Shown: positions 34,481-44,343, counted from the stretch's first letter. The stretch: 64,000 nt of DNA from Treponema saccharophilum DSM 2985 (GCF_000255555.1 NZ_AGRW01000055.1:62001-126000), one strand, 5' to 3'. Program-made: numbers and translations. The notes: generated from the sequence alone by a model not told the origin.

Positions 34481-36241
34481 ATGAAGAAATTCAAATTGTT
34501 TTCGCTTTCGCCCAAGCTTTTTGCCGCGAGCATCCTTCCTCCTGCAATCGTCGCTATATTTGCGAGCATTGCTTTTTCCGGCTTGACCATGAAAATCATA
34601 AACGAGAACGTGATGACGACTGCCGGAAATGCCGCAAGAAAACTGAGCAACCAGATAATCGACCGCCTTCAGCCGAGCGTCGACAAGCTTGCGAACTGGC
34701 AGGCTATCGTTTCTGAAATTCACGAGGAGAAAGTGCTCCGGCGCGTAATCAAGGGGCTTTCGTCCGATTTGAGCGAGTCCGAGCTTTTCTATTATTCGAC
34801 GAAGGAATCGCGGTTCTCCCGGCACGGATTTTTCATAAACAATCTCGACTGGGAGCCGGATAAAGATTGGGAGCCGATGGAGCGCTCGTGGTTTAAGGAT
34901 GCGGAGGCGAATGCAGGCGATTTCACCTACACCGAGCCGTATGTCGATTACCGCTCGGGGAATCTGTGCGTGACGTTCGCGCAGGCGGTCTACAACAACG
35001 AAGAAGATTTTCTCGGCGTTGCGGCGCTTGACCTCAATCTGGATATGTTCAAGGATGCCGTTTTCGACGTCTATGTTTCCGCGCACGGAAAAGTTCATAT
35101 CGTCAATTCCGAAGGATTGTATCTTACGAACGATGATGCTTCAAAAATAATGAAGGGGAACTACATTCAGGAATCGTCGATTTCCGAGCTCGGCGGATAC
35201 GATGTCGCAGGCTATCTTGACGGGCTTGAGCGTGCGTTCATAAAGAACGGGCGGTATTACGCGGTCGCGCCAATCGGGACGTCGCCGTGGTTTGCCGTTG
35301 TCGAAGGCCCGGTTTCCGACTTCAACGCGAAATTCAAGGTTCAGGTCATCGTGATTCTATGCTTCATGCTTCTCATCGGGGCAATCTGCACTTTGATAAA
35401 CATGTACGTCATGGGAAATATGCGCGCGAAAGAGCACGGGCTTGGCAGCAAGCTTATTGTCGAGACGCAGAATCTCGCCGTGGCCTCTAAGGAAAACGCG
35501 GCGACCGCGCAGGATCAGAGCGCGGCGGTAAAGGAGATTGTCGCGACGATGGAGGACAACAACTCCCTGTCGGAGAACATCGCGACGAAGATAAAGGATG
35601 TTTCCGGCGTGGCGACAAAAACAAGCGACGACGTTTCCGAAGGCGTCTCGTACATAGACCAGAACGTACGCCAGCTCCGCGAGATTGCGGAAGCGAACCA
35701 AGGGACGATAAGCGGCATAAAAATGCTCGGCGACAAAATCGAGAACATCTGGGATATTGTAACGCTCATCAATTCTGTCGCCGACCAGGCGAAGATAATC
35801 GCGTTCAATGCGGAGCTTGAGGCGTCGAGCGCGGGCGAGGCTGGAAAGAATTTCCACATCGTCGCGACGGAGATTAGGCGACTTGCCGACGGAATCATCG
35901 ACGGAACGAAGGAAATAAAGGAGCGCATAAACGAGATTCAGGAATCTTCCGATTCGCTCATCCTTGCAAGCGAAAGCGGCACCGAGAAGATAAACGAAGG
36001 ATGCGAGAGCGCCAAGAATCTCAAGGAGCGGTTCACAAACATAAAGAACGCTTCGGAAATAACGGCGTCGAGCGCGGCGGACATAACGACTATAATCCAG
36101 CAGCAGGCGGTCGCGAGCGAGCAGATGCTCATAACGCTCAAGCAGATTTCTGCCGGCGTAGAGAATTTCGGCGCGGCGACGGAGAACATTTCCGTAGCGT
36201 CGATGAACCTCAAGAAGATTGCCGAAGAGCTGAACAAATAG
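34481..36241 (+). CDS. Methyl-accepting chemotaxis protein with extracytoplasmic Cache-type sensor
   Basis: Membrane receptor of 586 residues. TM1 is at about 15-38 and TM2 at about 287-310 (VIVILCFMLLIGAICTLINMY). Between them is a Cache-type ligand domain with the segments SWFKDAEANAGDFTYTEPYV and VAALDLNLDMF. The cytoplasmic part has no clear HAMP and goes directly into the signalling coil, whose tip is NSVADQAKIIAFNAELEASS and then AGEAGKNFHIVATEIRRLA, recognisably MCP but diverged from the usual LLALNAAIEAARAGE. It is the first gene of the che operon and probably its dedicated receptor. The start ATG follows TGGAGC. The ligand is unknown. Confidence 0.9.
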   Translation: MKKFKLFSLSPKLFAASILPPAIVAIFASIAFSGLTMKIINENVMTTAGNAARKLSNQIIDRLQPSVDKLANWQAIVSEIHEEKVLRRVIKGLSSDLSESELFYYSTKESRFSRHGFFINNLDWEPDKDWEPMERSWFKDAEANAGDFTYTEPYVDYRSGNLCVTFAQAVYNNEEDFLGVAALDLNLDMFKDAVFDVYVSAHGKVHIVNSEGLYLTNDDASKIMKGNYIQESSISELGGYDVAGYLDGLERAFIKNGRYYAVAPIGTSPWFAVVEGPVSDFNAKFKVQVIVILCFMLLIGAICTLINMYVMGNMRAKEHGLGSKLIVETQNLAVASKENAATAQDQSAAVKEIVATMEDNNSLSENIATKIKDVSGVATKTSDDVSEGVSYIDQNVRQLREIAEANQGTISGIKMLGDKIENIWDIVTLINSVADQAKIIAFNAELEASSAGEAGKNFHIVATEIRRLADGIIDGTKEIKERINEIQESSDSLILASESGTEKINEGCESAKNLKERFTNIKNASEITASSAADITTIIQQQAVASEQMLITLKQISAGVENFGAATENISVASMNLKKIAEELNK

Positions 36242-36365
36242 GCTTGTTCGATAACGTCGTTATCCACAGTCGGCGGGTTCGGAAACGCCCGGAAAGCGCG
36301 TTTTTGGGCACCGCATTTCAATTATTACCGGCGGATTTTTCTGTCGAACGGGGAGAAACGGAAAA

Positions 36366-36866
36366 ATGAACGAAGAGCTTATCGAAAAAATCGGCGAGAA
36401 CGATGTAAAAGTCGAGGTGGAAGACGAGAAGCGCATGACGACATGGCTCGTCTTTGCAATTTCCGGAAAAAAATACGCGGTGCGGTCTGCGGATGTTCTG
36501 GAGATAATCAGGGACGTCTCCGTCTATCGGCTTCCGTTCATGCCTCCATATATCGAGGGCGTCCTGAACAGGCGCGGCGACCCTTTTACCGTGGTGAATC
36601 CCCTTGCGCTTATCGGCGTCGAGAATACGACTCCGCCGAGCGAGCCGCTGTTTTTGATTCTGAAACGGGTCGACGACCAGCTGTCGCTCCACATCTCGGA
36701 CATCCTTTTTTTTACCGAAGTCGAGGATTCTGATTTGAATCTGATTCCCGGCGGCGGGGAGGACGGATTTTTTCTCGGTACATTCGGATACGGCGGTGAG
36801 GAAATTCCCGCGCTGAACCCGAATTCTTTTGAGAATCTGATAAGGAAAGACCTTGGAAGTTCGTGA
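36366..36866 (+). CDS. cheW: CheW-type chemotaxis coupling protein
   Basis: 166-residue scaffold linking receptor and CheA. After an acidic 20-residue N-terminus, the CheW fold starts at TTWLVFAISGKKYAVRSADV, with LPFMPPYIEGVLNRRGDPFTVVN, the conserved receptor/CheA-binding stretch, at about residues 56-78. It follows the MCP by 124 bases and overlaps the next gene by 14 bases. Confidence 0.88.
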   Translation: MNEELIEKIGENDVKVEVEDEKRMTTWLVFAISGKKYAVRSADVLEIIRDVSVYRLPFMPPYIEGVLNRRGDPFTVVNPLALIGVENTTPPSEPLFLILKRVDDQLSLHISDILFFTEVEDSDLNLIPGGGEDGFFLGTFGYGGEEIPALNPNSFENLIRKDLGSS

Positions 36867-37380
36867 TCATTTTACATGCATAGCATACGATTCCGTCGAT
36901 TTTCTCATCCAAAGCCGATACGTGATTTCGGGTATGTACCTTGAGGTTGACAAGGAGGCGAACAGCCTCGTGTTCAACAGGGAGACGCTTCCGCATATCC
37001 ACATCGGCGGACTGCTTGAGAGCACGTTTTCCTGCGCGCCCGCGGAATCGTACAACGTCGTAATCGTCATGCGCAACAGCGATTTCGACAAGGAAGTCCG
37101 CGGAAAGATAATCGACTACACAAACACAGCTTTTCCTGCAAGCGGAAGCCTTGCGCTTTCCGTGAATGCGGCGATTTCAAGCAATATAATAGCGCTTGAC
37201 TCGCTGCGCCTTCCTCCGCTCGGGATTCGGGAAAAACTTTTCGAGTGCGGAATATGCGCTGTGTCGTTCAACGGAGGGGGAATCGGGCGGACGCAGCTGG
37301 TCGTTTCTCCGGACATGCTGCTCAGAAAATTCTTTTCTACGGGCGCGCTGAAATTGAAGGCGCGGAACCGCAAAATTTGA
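36853..37380 (+). CDS. CheW-like protein, diverged
   Basis: 175 residues. It begins with a TTG codon inside the end of cheW, with AAGGAAAG upstream. The opening HFTCIAYDSVDFLIQSRYVIS and LPHIHIGGLL follow the CheW strand order, but the conserved GxxxxRG loop is lost, so it may be a second coupling or adaptor subunit that binds only one partner. Position in the operon supports a chemosensory role; sequence alone is weak. Confidence 0.55.
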   Translation: MEVRDHFTCIAYDSVDFLIQSRYVISGMYLEVDKEANSLVFNRETLPHIHIGGLLESTFSCAPAESYNVVIVMRNSDFDKEVRGKIIDYTNTAFPASGSLALSVNAAISSNIIALDSLRLPPLGIREKLFECGICAVSFNGGGIGRTQLVVSPDMLLRKFFSTGALKLKARNRKI

Positions 37381-37425
37381 GATATGGGGATTTTCTTTTG
37401 TGACTGATGTGGAAAAGGAGGGGAC

Positions 37426-38439
37426 ATGAAACTCATAATCGCGGACGATTCTGCCGTGATTCGCGCGATTCTTGCTCAGAATCTCACAAAGATTCCCGAC
37501 GTGGAGATAATCGCGTCCGTATCGAATGGGCGGCGCGCCATAGACAGCGCTGTGCGGGAACGTCCGGATGCAGTTATAAGCGACATCGACATGCCGGAAA
37601 TGGACGGGCTGAAGGCGGCGAAAATTCTTTCCGGCGACATGAAAATTCCCGTGCTGATTCTTTCTGAGAATTCCTCCGCGATGGCTGACGCCCGTTCTGC
37701 GGGGGCTTCCGATTTTATGACGAAGCCGAGCCTTGATTCCTACAAGGACGGATTCTTTTCCGAGATGATGGAGAAGCTCACACGCATCGCAGGCCCAATC
37801 TGCTCTTCCGGGAAAAAATCGGGAAGGAATTCATCCTCGTGCGCCCAAGATTCCGGGCCGTTCAGGATTCTCTGCATCGGAGCGTCTACCGGCGGGCCGA
37901 CCGCAGTCCTTGAGGTTCTGCGCGGACTTGGAAACAATTTCCCGCTTCCGGTTTTCTACACGCAGCATATTGAAATCGGTGCCGACAGGAACATGGTCAA
38001 CTGGTTCGATTCGTCATGCCAGAATATTTCGGTCAGGCTTGCGGAGGACGGCGTCGAGGCGCTTCCCGGAATCGTGTACATGGCTCCCGCGGACAGGCAT
38101 CTTGAGATAGCGTTCGTGAAGAACAATGGTCATCCGGTAATAAAGATTTCTGATGCGCCTCCGGAGCGGTTCCTTCGTCCTGCGGTGAACAGGATGTTCA
38201 GGAGCGCGGCGAATTTCTACAAGAAATCGTGCCTTGCCGTCCTGCTTACGGGGATGGGGCGCGACGGCGCGTTGGGATGCCGCGATATATGCGACAGCGG
38301 CGGATGGACAATAGTTGAGGACAAGTCGACTTGTGCCGTTTTCGGGATGCCGGCGGCTGCAATCGAGGAAGGAGGCGCGCGCGAGGTTCTTCCGAGGGGA
38401 AGAATTGCCGCCCGCATAGTATCTCTTGTTTCTAACTGA
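37426..38439 (+). CDS. cheB: Chemotaxis response regulator / protein-glutamate methylesterase CheB
   Basis: Removes methyl groups from receptor glutamates when phosphorylated by CheA. 337 residues: the receiver domain has phospho-acceptor Asp53 (VISDIDMPEMDG), a linker follows at about 125-145, and the methylesterase has Ser154 (GASTGGP), His181 and the Asp of GMGRDG, a complete catalytic triad. GGAGG-type site before the ATG at 37426. It pairs with CheR immediately downstream for adaptation. Confidence 0.95.
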   Translation: MKLIIADDSAVIRAILAQNLTKIPDVEIIASVSNGRRAIDSAVRERPDAVISDIDMPEMDGLKAAKILSGDMKIPVLILSENSSAMADARSAGASDFMTKPSLDSYKDGFFSEMMEKLTRIAGPICSSGKKSGRNSSSCAQDSGPFRILCIGASTGGPTAVLEVLRGLGNNFPLPVFYTQHIEIGADRNMVNWFDSSCQNISVRLAEDGVEALPGIVYMAPADRHLEIAFVKNNGHPVIKISDAPPERFLRPAVNRMFRSAANFYKKSCLAVLLTGMGRDGALGCRDICDSGGWTIVEDKSTCAVFGMPAAAIEEGGAREVLPRGRIAARIVSLVSN

Positions 38440-38450
38440 CGGAGTTGTGA

Positions 38451-39290
38451 ATGATGATATCAGAATTGGAACTTGAGGAAATTGTCGAGATGATAACAGC
38501 CCGCATCGGAATCATTCCGCGGTCGTCTCATCGGAAAGGGATAAGGGATTACCTTGAGCGAAAATTGTCTTCGATGAATGCGGATTTCGCGACATATAAG
38601 AGGCTTCTTGTCTCGGACAACGATATTTTTTCCGAACTTGTTGACGAAAGCACCGTTAACGAAACGTATTTTTTCAGGGAGGAACGGCAGTTCCGATTCG
38701 TGCGCGACAAGCTTCTTCCTATTTGGAAAGCGAATTTCGGTTCCGTTCCGATTAAGATTTGGAGCGCGGCGTGTTCGTTCGGGGAGGAAGCGTATTCGCT
38801 TGCGCTTCTGGCAAAAGATGCCGGCGTCCGCGCGGACATTACGGCGAGCGACATCAATTCGCGCGTCCTGCGGCACTGCGAGAGCGGCGTGTTCCTCTCG
38901 AAATCGATCCGCTCCGTCGACGGCTGCTCGTTCATGAATCTTCTCAGGCCGTACACAAAAGAGGGCGGGAAAATCGAATTCGGGAGCGAAATACGCTCGT
39001 GCATAAAGACGCGGAAGCTGAACCTCGCGGAAATCGACTCGCCGTTTTCCGATGCGCTGCTTCCGCACGGTCAGAATATCGTTTTTCTGCGCAACGTCTT
39101 CATTTATTTCAGCCAGGACCTGCGCGCGAGGATTTTGCGCGCGATATCTGAAAAATGCATGGCACCAGGAGGATGCCTGTTCGTCTCGATGAGCGAGATT
39201 GCCCAGCTCGATGCGACAGTCATGCCGGATTCGTTCGATAAGATTTCCGATGGCAGCGTCTTCTATTTCCGGAAAAAAGGGGGAGCGTGA
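38451..39290 (+). CDS. cheR: Chemotaxis protein methyltransferase CheR
   Basis: S-adenosylmethionine-dependent methylation of receptor glutamates, 279 residues. It has the N-terminal helical domain, then the Rossmann domain with IKIWSAACSFGEEAYSLAL (SAM-binding, about residue 102) and NIVFLRNVFIYF (about 206). No TPR extension. The stop overlaps the cheA start (ATGA). Confidence 0.95.
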   Translation: MMISELELEEIVEMITARIGIIPRSSHRKGIRDYLERKLSSMNADFATYKRLLVSDNDIFSELVDESTVNETYFFREERQFRFVRDKLLPIWKANFGSVPIKIWSAACSFGEEAYSLALLAKDAGVRADITASDINSRVLRHCESGVFLSKSIRSVDGCSFMNLLRPYTKEGGKIEFGSEIRSCIKTRKLNLAEIDSPFSDALLPHGQNIVFLRNVFIYFSQDLRARILRAISEKCMAPGGCLFVSMSEIAQLDATVMPDSFDKISDGSVFYFRKKGGA

Positions 39291-41371
39291 TGGCGAAGAT
39301 TTCGTCCGACATAACCGAAAGCTATATTGCTGAAATCGGAGAGCTGATTGTTGAATTCAAGAACGACGTGCTTGCGTTGAAAGCCGCGCCGAAAGATGAG
39401 GGAATTCTCTCCCGGCTTCTGCGGAACCTCCACACGATGAAGGGAAATTCGAGGATGCTCGGTTTCTCATGCGTGGAGCGGTTGTCGCATTCCGTGGAGG
39501 ACGTCTACAAAAGCGTCAAGGACGGAAAGATTCGGAATTCCGACCGGCTCGTCCAGCTCGTTTCCGTCGTCGCGGACAAGATTATGGAATGCGTCGCGCA
39601 TATCAAGCGCACCGGTTCCGACGCGATGAACATCGACATCTATCTTCAGTATTGTGACAAGATTGCGGCAGGAGAGCTTGTCGATTTGGACGCGTTCACG
39701 GCGGACGTCAGCCGCGTGGAAAGCGACGAGGACGCCGAGGACGATGCGCCTGTTTCCGATATCCAGTCGATACGAATAAAGCTTTCGCGCGTGAACGAAA
39801 TCATAAGTTCCTTCGACACGATGATAACGCGGGAATTCCGCCTGAAGCACCAGCTCGACGAAATCCGCCGCCTTGAGGAGAAAATCGGAAACCACGAGCT
39901 TTCCAAGATACGCAAGCAGTTCGAGTCCGACCTTTTCGCGCTTGAGACTTCGATTTTCAGCGTGCAGGAGCGTGTTTTCGACTTGAGGATGCTCCCGATT
40001 GAAATCGTCCTGCGCCCGTTCTCGAGCAAAATCGCGCTTGAGGCGATGCAGCTCGGGAAGGAAGTCGTCTGCGACATTCCGGAAACGGACATCGCGATAG
40101 ATAAGGTTATCCTTGAGCAGCTCGGCGATATTCTCATGCACCTCGTCCGCAACGCGCTCGACCACGGAATAGAGCTTCCCGAAGTGCGCGAGAAGGCGGG
40201 CAAAAAAAGGCAGGGAACGATACGGATTGAGTGCATTCGCTCATCAAAGCACATCGAGCTTACTGTAAGCGATGACGGCGGCGGATTGGACTTCGCGAGG
40301 ATTAGGGAAAAGGCGATGAAAGTCTACCCGGAGCGCGCAGAGGAAATCAGCGAGATGGTTGACAGGGAGCTTTCGCAGTTCCTGTTTCAATCGGGGTTCT
40401 CGACGCGCGACACGGTGACGGAAATTTCGGGGCGCGGCGTCGGGCTTGATGTCGTGTGGACGAACGTCGAGCGGATAAAGGGACGCATAAAGATTGAGAG
40501 CGAGCCGGGAAAAGGCACGGCGTTCATCCTTCGCATCCCGATGTCGCTTTCTACGCTGCAGGGGCTTTTCGTGTATTCGAACAAGGACAAATTCCTCGTC
40601 CCGTCGCAGCATATCGTGGACATAATCTACCGGAAGAGAAGCGAGTACATAACGCTCCAGAACCAGCGCTACATACGGCTCGAAAGCCAGCTCATCCCGT
40701 GCTTCTCCCTTTCGTCTCTTTTTACGGAGCAGCGCGGGTTCAAGAATTACGATGCCGATTCGATTCTCATCGCCGAATACATGGAGCAGCGAATCGGAAT
40801 AATCGTTGAGCAGGTTCAGCAGTACGTCTCGCTCGTCGTAAAGCCGCTCCCGAAGGCGTTCAAGAATTTCTCGATTCTGCAGGGAATCGTATTCGACGAG
40901 CATTACGACATCGTTCCGATTCTGCACGTCCCGGACATCCTGAAAAAATTCAAGTCGCTCCGCGGATACGACATAAAGAAATACGAGGCGGCGACGAAAA
41001 AGCGGAACATCTGGATTCTCGTTGTCGATGATTCCGACACGACGCGGCATATCGAAAAGTCGATTCTGGAGAACGGCGGTTTTTCAGTCGATACCGCGAC
41101 GGACGGAATCGACGCGCTCGAGTCGCTCAAGCGCAAGCAGTACGATTTGGTTCTTACGGACAAGGATATGCCGAGAATGAACGGGCTTGTCCTCATCGAC
41201 AATATCAGGCGCATGGAGCAGTACAAGACTGTTCCCGTAATCGTCGTTTCTGCGGACCAGAATCCTGAGATAAAAGCGCAGTTCGAGCGTTCCGGGGCGA
41301 ATGCGTTTATCGCGAAAGGCGATTTCAAACGCGGAAACTTGATAAGCGCGGTGCAGGAATTGGTCCGCTAG
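39290..41371 (+). CDS. cheA: Hybrid chemotaxis histidine kinase CheA with C-terminal receiver
   Basis: 693 residues: HPt domain with phosphorylated His48 (LHTMKGNSRMLGF), dimerisation helices, ATPase domain with NALDHGIELPEVREKAGKK (N box), DDGGGLDF, and GRGVGLDVVWTNV, a CheW-like regulatory domain (GLFVYSNKDKFLVPSQHIVD), and a receiver ending the protein (VVDDSDTTRH; acceptor Asp624 in VLTDKDMP). There is no obvious CheY-binding P2 domain. This CheA-receiver fusion without a separate cheY is typical of non-flagellar or alternative chemosensory pathways. I take ATG 39290 (MAKISSD), overlapping cheR. Confidence 0.94.
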   Translation: MAKISSDITESYIAEIGELIVEFKNDVLALKAAPKDEGILSRLLRNLHTMKGNSRMLGFSCVERLSHSVEDVYKSVKDGKIRNSDRLVQLVSVVADKIMECVAHIKRTGSDAMNIDIYLQYCDKIAAGELVDLDAFTADVSRVESDEDAEDDAPVSDIQSIRIKLSRVNEIISSFDTMITREFRLKHQLDEIRRLEEKIGNHELSKIRKQFESDLFALETSIFSVQERVFDLRMLPIEIVLRPFSSKIALEAMQLGKEVVCDIPETDIAIDKVILEQLGDILMHLVRNALDHGIELPEVREKAGKKRQGTIRIECIRSSKHIELTVSDDGGGLDFARIREKAMKVYPERAEEISEMVDRELSQFLFQSGFSTRDTVTEISGRGVGLDVVWTNVERIKGRIKIESEPGKGTAFILRIPMSLSTLQGLFVYSNKDKFLVPSQHIVDIIYRKRSEYITLQNQRYIRLESQLIPCFSLSSLFTEQRGFKNYDADSILIAEYMEQRIGIIVEQVQQYVSLVVKPLPKAFKNFSILQGIVFDEHYDIVPILHVPDILKKFKSLRGYDIKKYEAATKKRNIWILVVDDSDTTRHIEKSILENGGFSVDTATDGIDALESLKRKQYDLVLTDKDMPRMNGLVLIDNIRRMEQYKTVPVIVVSADQNPEIKAQFERSGANAFIAKGDFKRGNLISAVQELVR

Positions 41372-41386
41372 AGTCAGGAGAAAAAA

Positions 41387-43246
41387 ATGTCAAAAAAGAT
41401 TGTAATCCTTGAGCCGTCCGCCACGCTTCAGAAACTTTTCGCGACGACGCTTGACGGAGATGAATACGGAATCCAGTTCGCGACGGACGGAAAAGAGGCG
41501 ATTTACATGCTTCTCGAATCCGTTCCCGACCTTTTCCTTCTCAATGCGGAACTGGACAACCCCGGAAGCTATGAGGTCGTCAGGATTGTCCGCACGATTT
41601 CGTGTTTGAAGGGGCTTTCCGTGGGCATGTACGCGACGACGCCGTTTCCGTTTGACGAGGAGCTGGCGCAGAACTGCGGCGCGGACGTTTTCCTTCTGAT
41701 GGACAAGAACACGATGTCGATGAGCGTCGCGGAACTTGTGCAGATTTCCGGGCTTCGCGTTGACAGGCTTGCGGTAGTCCAGGCGCGGAAGGAGATTGAC
41801 GACGGGGTGCTTTTCAAAAATGCGGTAAAAATCCTCCGCTCCGACTCGTTCCGCTCGATGATTCTCACGAGGATAATACAGATTTTCGACATAATCGAAT
41901 CTGTCGAGGATGTCGTGCGCGAATTTCTCTCGATTATCGTGGAAGTGTGCGAGGTTCCGATGGCGGGGCTTTTTATCGTCGAGGATGACGGGCCGCACGG
42001 ATACTGCCTGCACGCGAGCAACATCGGGAATCGCGAAATCGACGATTTTATGGGCGTCTGCGCGACAGATTTCGAGAAAATCCAGCCCGACTACAATGTC
42101 GCGAAAGTCCAGCCGCTCCTGTTCGAGCCGCGCCCTGATTTGGACCGGTTCTACACGAAAACTGTCCAGCTTTCATCGTACGAGAGCGCGGATTTGCGCA
42201 CGCTCGACGAGAGAAGCTATTTCGGAACTGTCCACGTCGTCGCGGAGGGGAACATTTCCTTTGATAAGCAGGATGTTTTCGAGTTCTGCGTGAAAAATGC
42301 GGGAATTCTCTTCGACAAAGTGCTGATTGTGAAGAAGAAGATGTTTTTCGAGCGGAGGATTAGGCGCGCGTTCAGCCGGTTCGTTCCCGAGCAGATAATC
42401 GACGACCTCGTCCTTCAGGTCGACAACACGGATGAGAAGGTCGGCGTCGGAGAGACGAGGGCGGTCGCGATATTGTTCAGCGACATCCGCTCGTTCACGA
42501 ACATAAGCGAGCGGAACAAGCCTGACGTAATCGTCTCGTTCCTGAACAGGTATTTTTCGATAATGGTCGATATCATAAAAAAGCACGGCGGCACGATAGA
42601 CAAATTCATCGGCGACGCGATTATGGCGGAATTCGGGACGCCGGTCAGCTACGAGGACAACTCAAGCCGCGCAGTTGCCGCGGCGTGCGAGATGAGGAGC
42701 GCGCTTGCGTCCGTCGATATCGGCGACCTCGTTCTTCCTGAAGGAATGTCGTTCAACATCGGAATCGGAATCCACTACGGCGATGTCATCGTCGGCTCAA
42801 TCGGCTCGAAGGACAAGACGGATTATTCCGTAATCGGCGACAACGTGAACCTTGCGAGCCGCCTAGAAGGATTGACGAAAACATACGGAACGCAGGTGCT
42901 CGTAAGCGGAAGCGTTTTCGACGACGTCCTGAAAAGTTCCGGCGAGAATGCGTTCGCGTTCCGCCATCTTGACGACGTGCGCGTGAAAGGAAAGGCGACG
43001 GCAGTGCCGATTTACGCGGTCGATCGCGACGAAAACGAATTTCCTGCCGCGTACAAGGATTACTACATCAAGGGAATGGGGCTTTACAAGCAGGGAATCT
43101 GGAACCTCGCAAAGGATTATTTCGACAAGGCGCTTTCCGCCGCGCCGAATGACAAAGCCGCAAGCCTCATGCGTTCCCGCTGCGCCGAGTTCATCGCATC
43201 TCCGCCGGAAAAATGGGACGGCGCGATTGCGTTCATGACGAAATGA
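41387..43246 (+). CDS. Class III adenylate/guanylate cyclase with degenerate receiver domain
   Basis: 619 residues. An N-terminal receiver-like domain (KIVILEPSATLQKLFATTL) has Asn where the phospho-Asp is expected (LFLLNAELDNPGSYEV). A middle GAF-like sensor follows (about 140-320). The catalytic domain has metal-binding acids in LFSDIRSFTNIS and IDKFIGDAIMAEFG and the substrate region DYSVIGDNVNLASRLEG. The Lys before IGD and the Asp in DYSVIGD favour ATP, hence cAMP. A short TPR-like C-terminus ends it. It is 15 bases after cheA in the same operon and is the probable output of the pathway. Confidence 0.88.
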   Translation: MSKKIVILEPSATLQKLFATTLDGDEYGIQFATDGKEAIYMLLESVPDLFLLNAELDNPGSYEVVRIVRTISCLKGLSVGMYATTPFPFDEELAQNCGADVFLLMDKNTMSMSVAELVQISGLRVDRLAVVQARKEIDDGVLFKNAVKILRSDSFRSMILTRIIQIFDIIESVEDVVREFLSIIVEVCEVPMAGLFIVEDDGPHGYCLHASNIGNREIDDFMGVCATDFEKIQPDYNVAKVQPLLFEPRPDLDRFYTKTVQLSSYESADLRTLDERSYFGTVHVVAEGNISFDKQDVFEFCVKNAGILFDKVLIVKKKMFFERRIRRAFSRFVPEQIIDDLVLQVDNTDEKVGVGETRAVAILFSDIRSFTNISERNKPDVIVSFLNRYFSIMVDIIKKHGGTIDKFIGDAIMAEFGTPVSYEDNSSRAVAAACEMRSALASVDIGDLVLPEGMSFNIGIGIHYGDVIVGSIGSKDKTDYSVIGDNVNLASRLEGLTKTYGTQVLVSGSVFDDVLKSSGENAFAFRHLDDVRVKGKATAVPIYAVDRDENEFPAAYKDYYIKGMGLYKQGIWNLAKDYFDKALSAAPNDKAASLMRSRCAEFIASPPEKWDGAIAFMTK

Positions 43247-43257
43247 CGGCGGGGTGT

Positions 43258-44289
43258 ATGAGACGGCTGTTTTTTTTCATTGCGCTTTTTTTGCTCCTCG
43301 CGTTTTCCGCCGGCGCGGGCGTTTTTGACGATTTCAGTTTCGCGATTTTCGACAAGGCGGGGTTCGCGACACGCGTCGACGGGCAGAAAATCGAAGGCTC
43401 GCTTGCCGACAATTTCTCGAATTCCGCGGGATTCTCCCTTTTTATGGACGAGGGGTTCGACGGCGATGATTTGCGCGGGACGACGCTGTTTTCGCTTTTC
43501 TGCATGCACGATTTCGCGCGTTACGGCGGCGTGCCGCACAATAGCATTCGGTACGGGATGGAGACGAGCCTTTTTTTCCTCAACACGGGGATTTCGCAAT
43601 GCTACGATTTCAACAACAACGAAATCGACTGCATTTTCAACTTCGGATTCAAAATCGGCGCATGGGTGAGCAGCCACGTCGGATTCGAGGTCAACGCGGG
43701 AATCGAGCACGGGTTCATCTCGCACGATAATTTCGTGCGAATGAATGCCGGAATACTGATTGCGCCTTTCTCCGAAAAAAAATCGCGTTCGCCGAAAACG
43801 GAGCAGTCCGCTTCCAAAAACGAGGACCAGTCCATCGACGAGGCGTTTCAGTCGGAGGGCACCGAGAAAATTGAGCGGCTGTGCAGGCGCTATTCGGAGT
43901 ATCCGTCCCGCGACAACGCCCGGTTGCGGCTCGTCGCGACGGAATTCGCCGTCAGAAAATTCGGCGTGGGCAAGGACGACGTTGTCAGCGCGCTTTTTGC
44001 GGAGGATTTGGAGAATCCGTATCTCGTCCCCGAGGAAAGCATCGTTTTCGTCGATTCGTTCGTTCCCGTCGCGTTCACCGAGGACGGCGTCGTTTTTGCG
44101 AAGGACGACGGAGAACGCTCTTCTGACGGCTTTTCGTTCAGGGCGTATTTTTTTGTGAAGCGCAGCCCCGAGACGATGGAAGGGAAAAAACTTCGGCGGG
44201 GTTTTTTCCGCGCGCGCGGCGTCCAGAAGCGCTTTGTCGGCGGAATCGAGCGGATTATTCCCGTTTTTGAGTACGGGTATTGTTTCTGA
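43258..44289 (+). CDS. Secreted/outer-membrane-type protein at the end of the che operon
   Basis: 343 residues, signal peptide MRRLFFFIALFLLLAFSAGAG. The N-terminal half shows beta-rich segments (GMETSLFFLNTGISQCYDF; GFKIGAWVSSHVGFEVNAGI) ending near residue 180, as in a small barrel. The C-terminal half (after SRSPKTEQSASKNEDQ) is charged and mixed. The start is ATG 43258, 11 bases after the cyclase stop, so it is translationally close to the operon. I recognise no family; the operon position could mean a surface function controlled by the pathway. Confidence 0.6.
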   Translation: MRRLFFFIALFLLLAFSAGAGVFDDFSFAIFDKAGFATRVDGQKIEGSLADNFSNSAGFSLFMDEGFDGDDLRGTTLFSLFCMHDFARYGGVPHNSIRYGMETSLFFLNTGISQCYDFNNNEIDCIFNFGFKIGAWVSSHVGFEVNAGIEHGFISHDNFVRMNAGILIAPFSEKKSRSPKTEQSASKNEDQSIDEAFQSEGTEKIERLCRRYSEYPSRDNARLRLVATEFAVRKFGVGKDDVVSALFAEDLENPYLVPEESIVFVDSFVPVAFTEDGVVFAKDDGERSSDGFSFRAYFFVKRSPETMEGKKLRRGFFRARGVQKRFVGGIERIIPVFEYGYCF

Positions 44290-44298
44290 TATTTCTTT

Positions 44299-44330
44299 CC
44301 CGGAAACAGAATTTCCGGGGCATGTTTTTA
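44299..44330 (+). terminator. Terminator-like hairpin after the che operon
   Basis: CCCGGAAA (44299-44306) pairs with TTTCCGGG (44312-44319), followed by CATG and an interrupted T-run. Confidence 0.5.
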
Positions 44331-44343
44331 TTTTGGAAGTTTT

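Noticed and set aside
36260-36268. DnaA box TTATCCACA near the end of the MCP gene
   Set aside because: A single match without a cluster, AT-rich unwinding region or dnaA/dnaN genes; no origin is supported.
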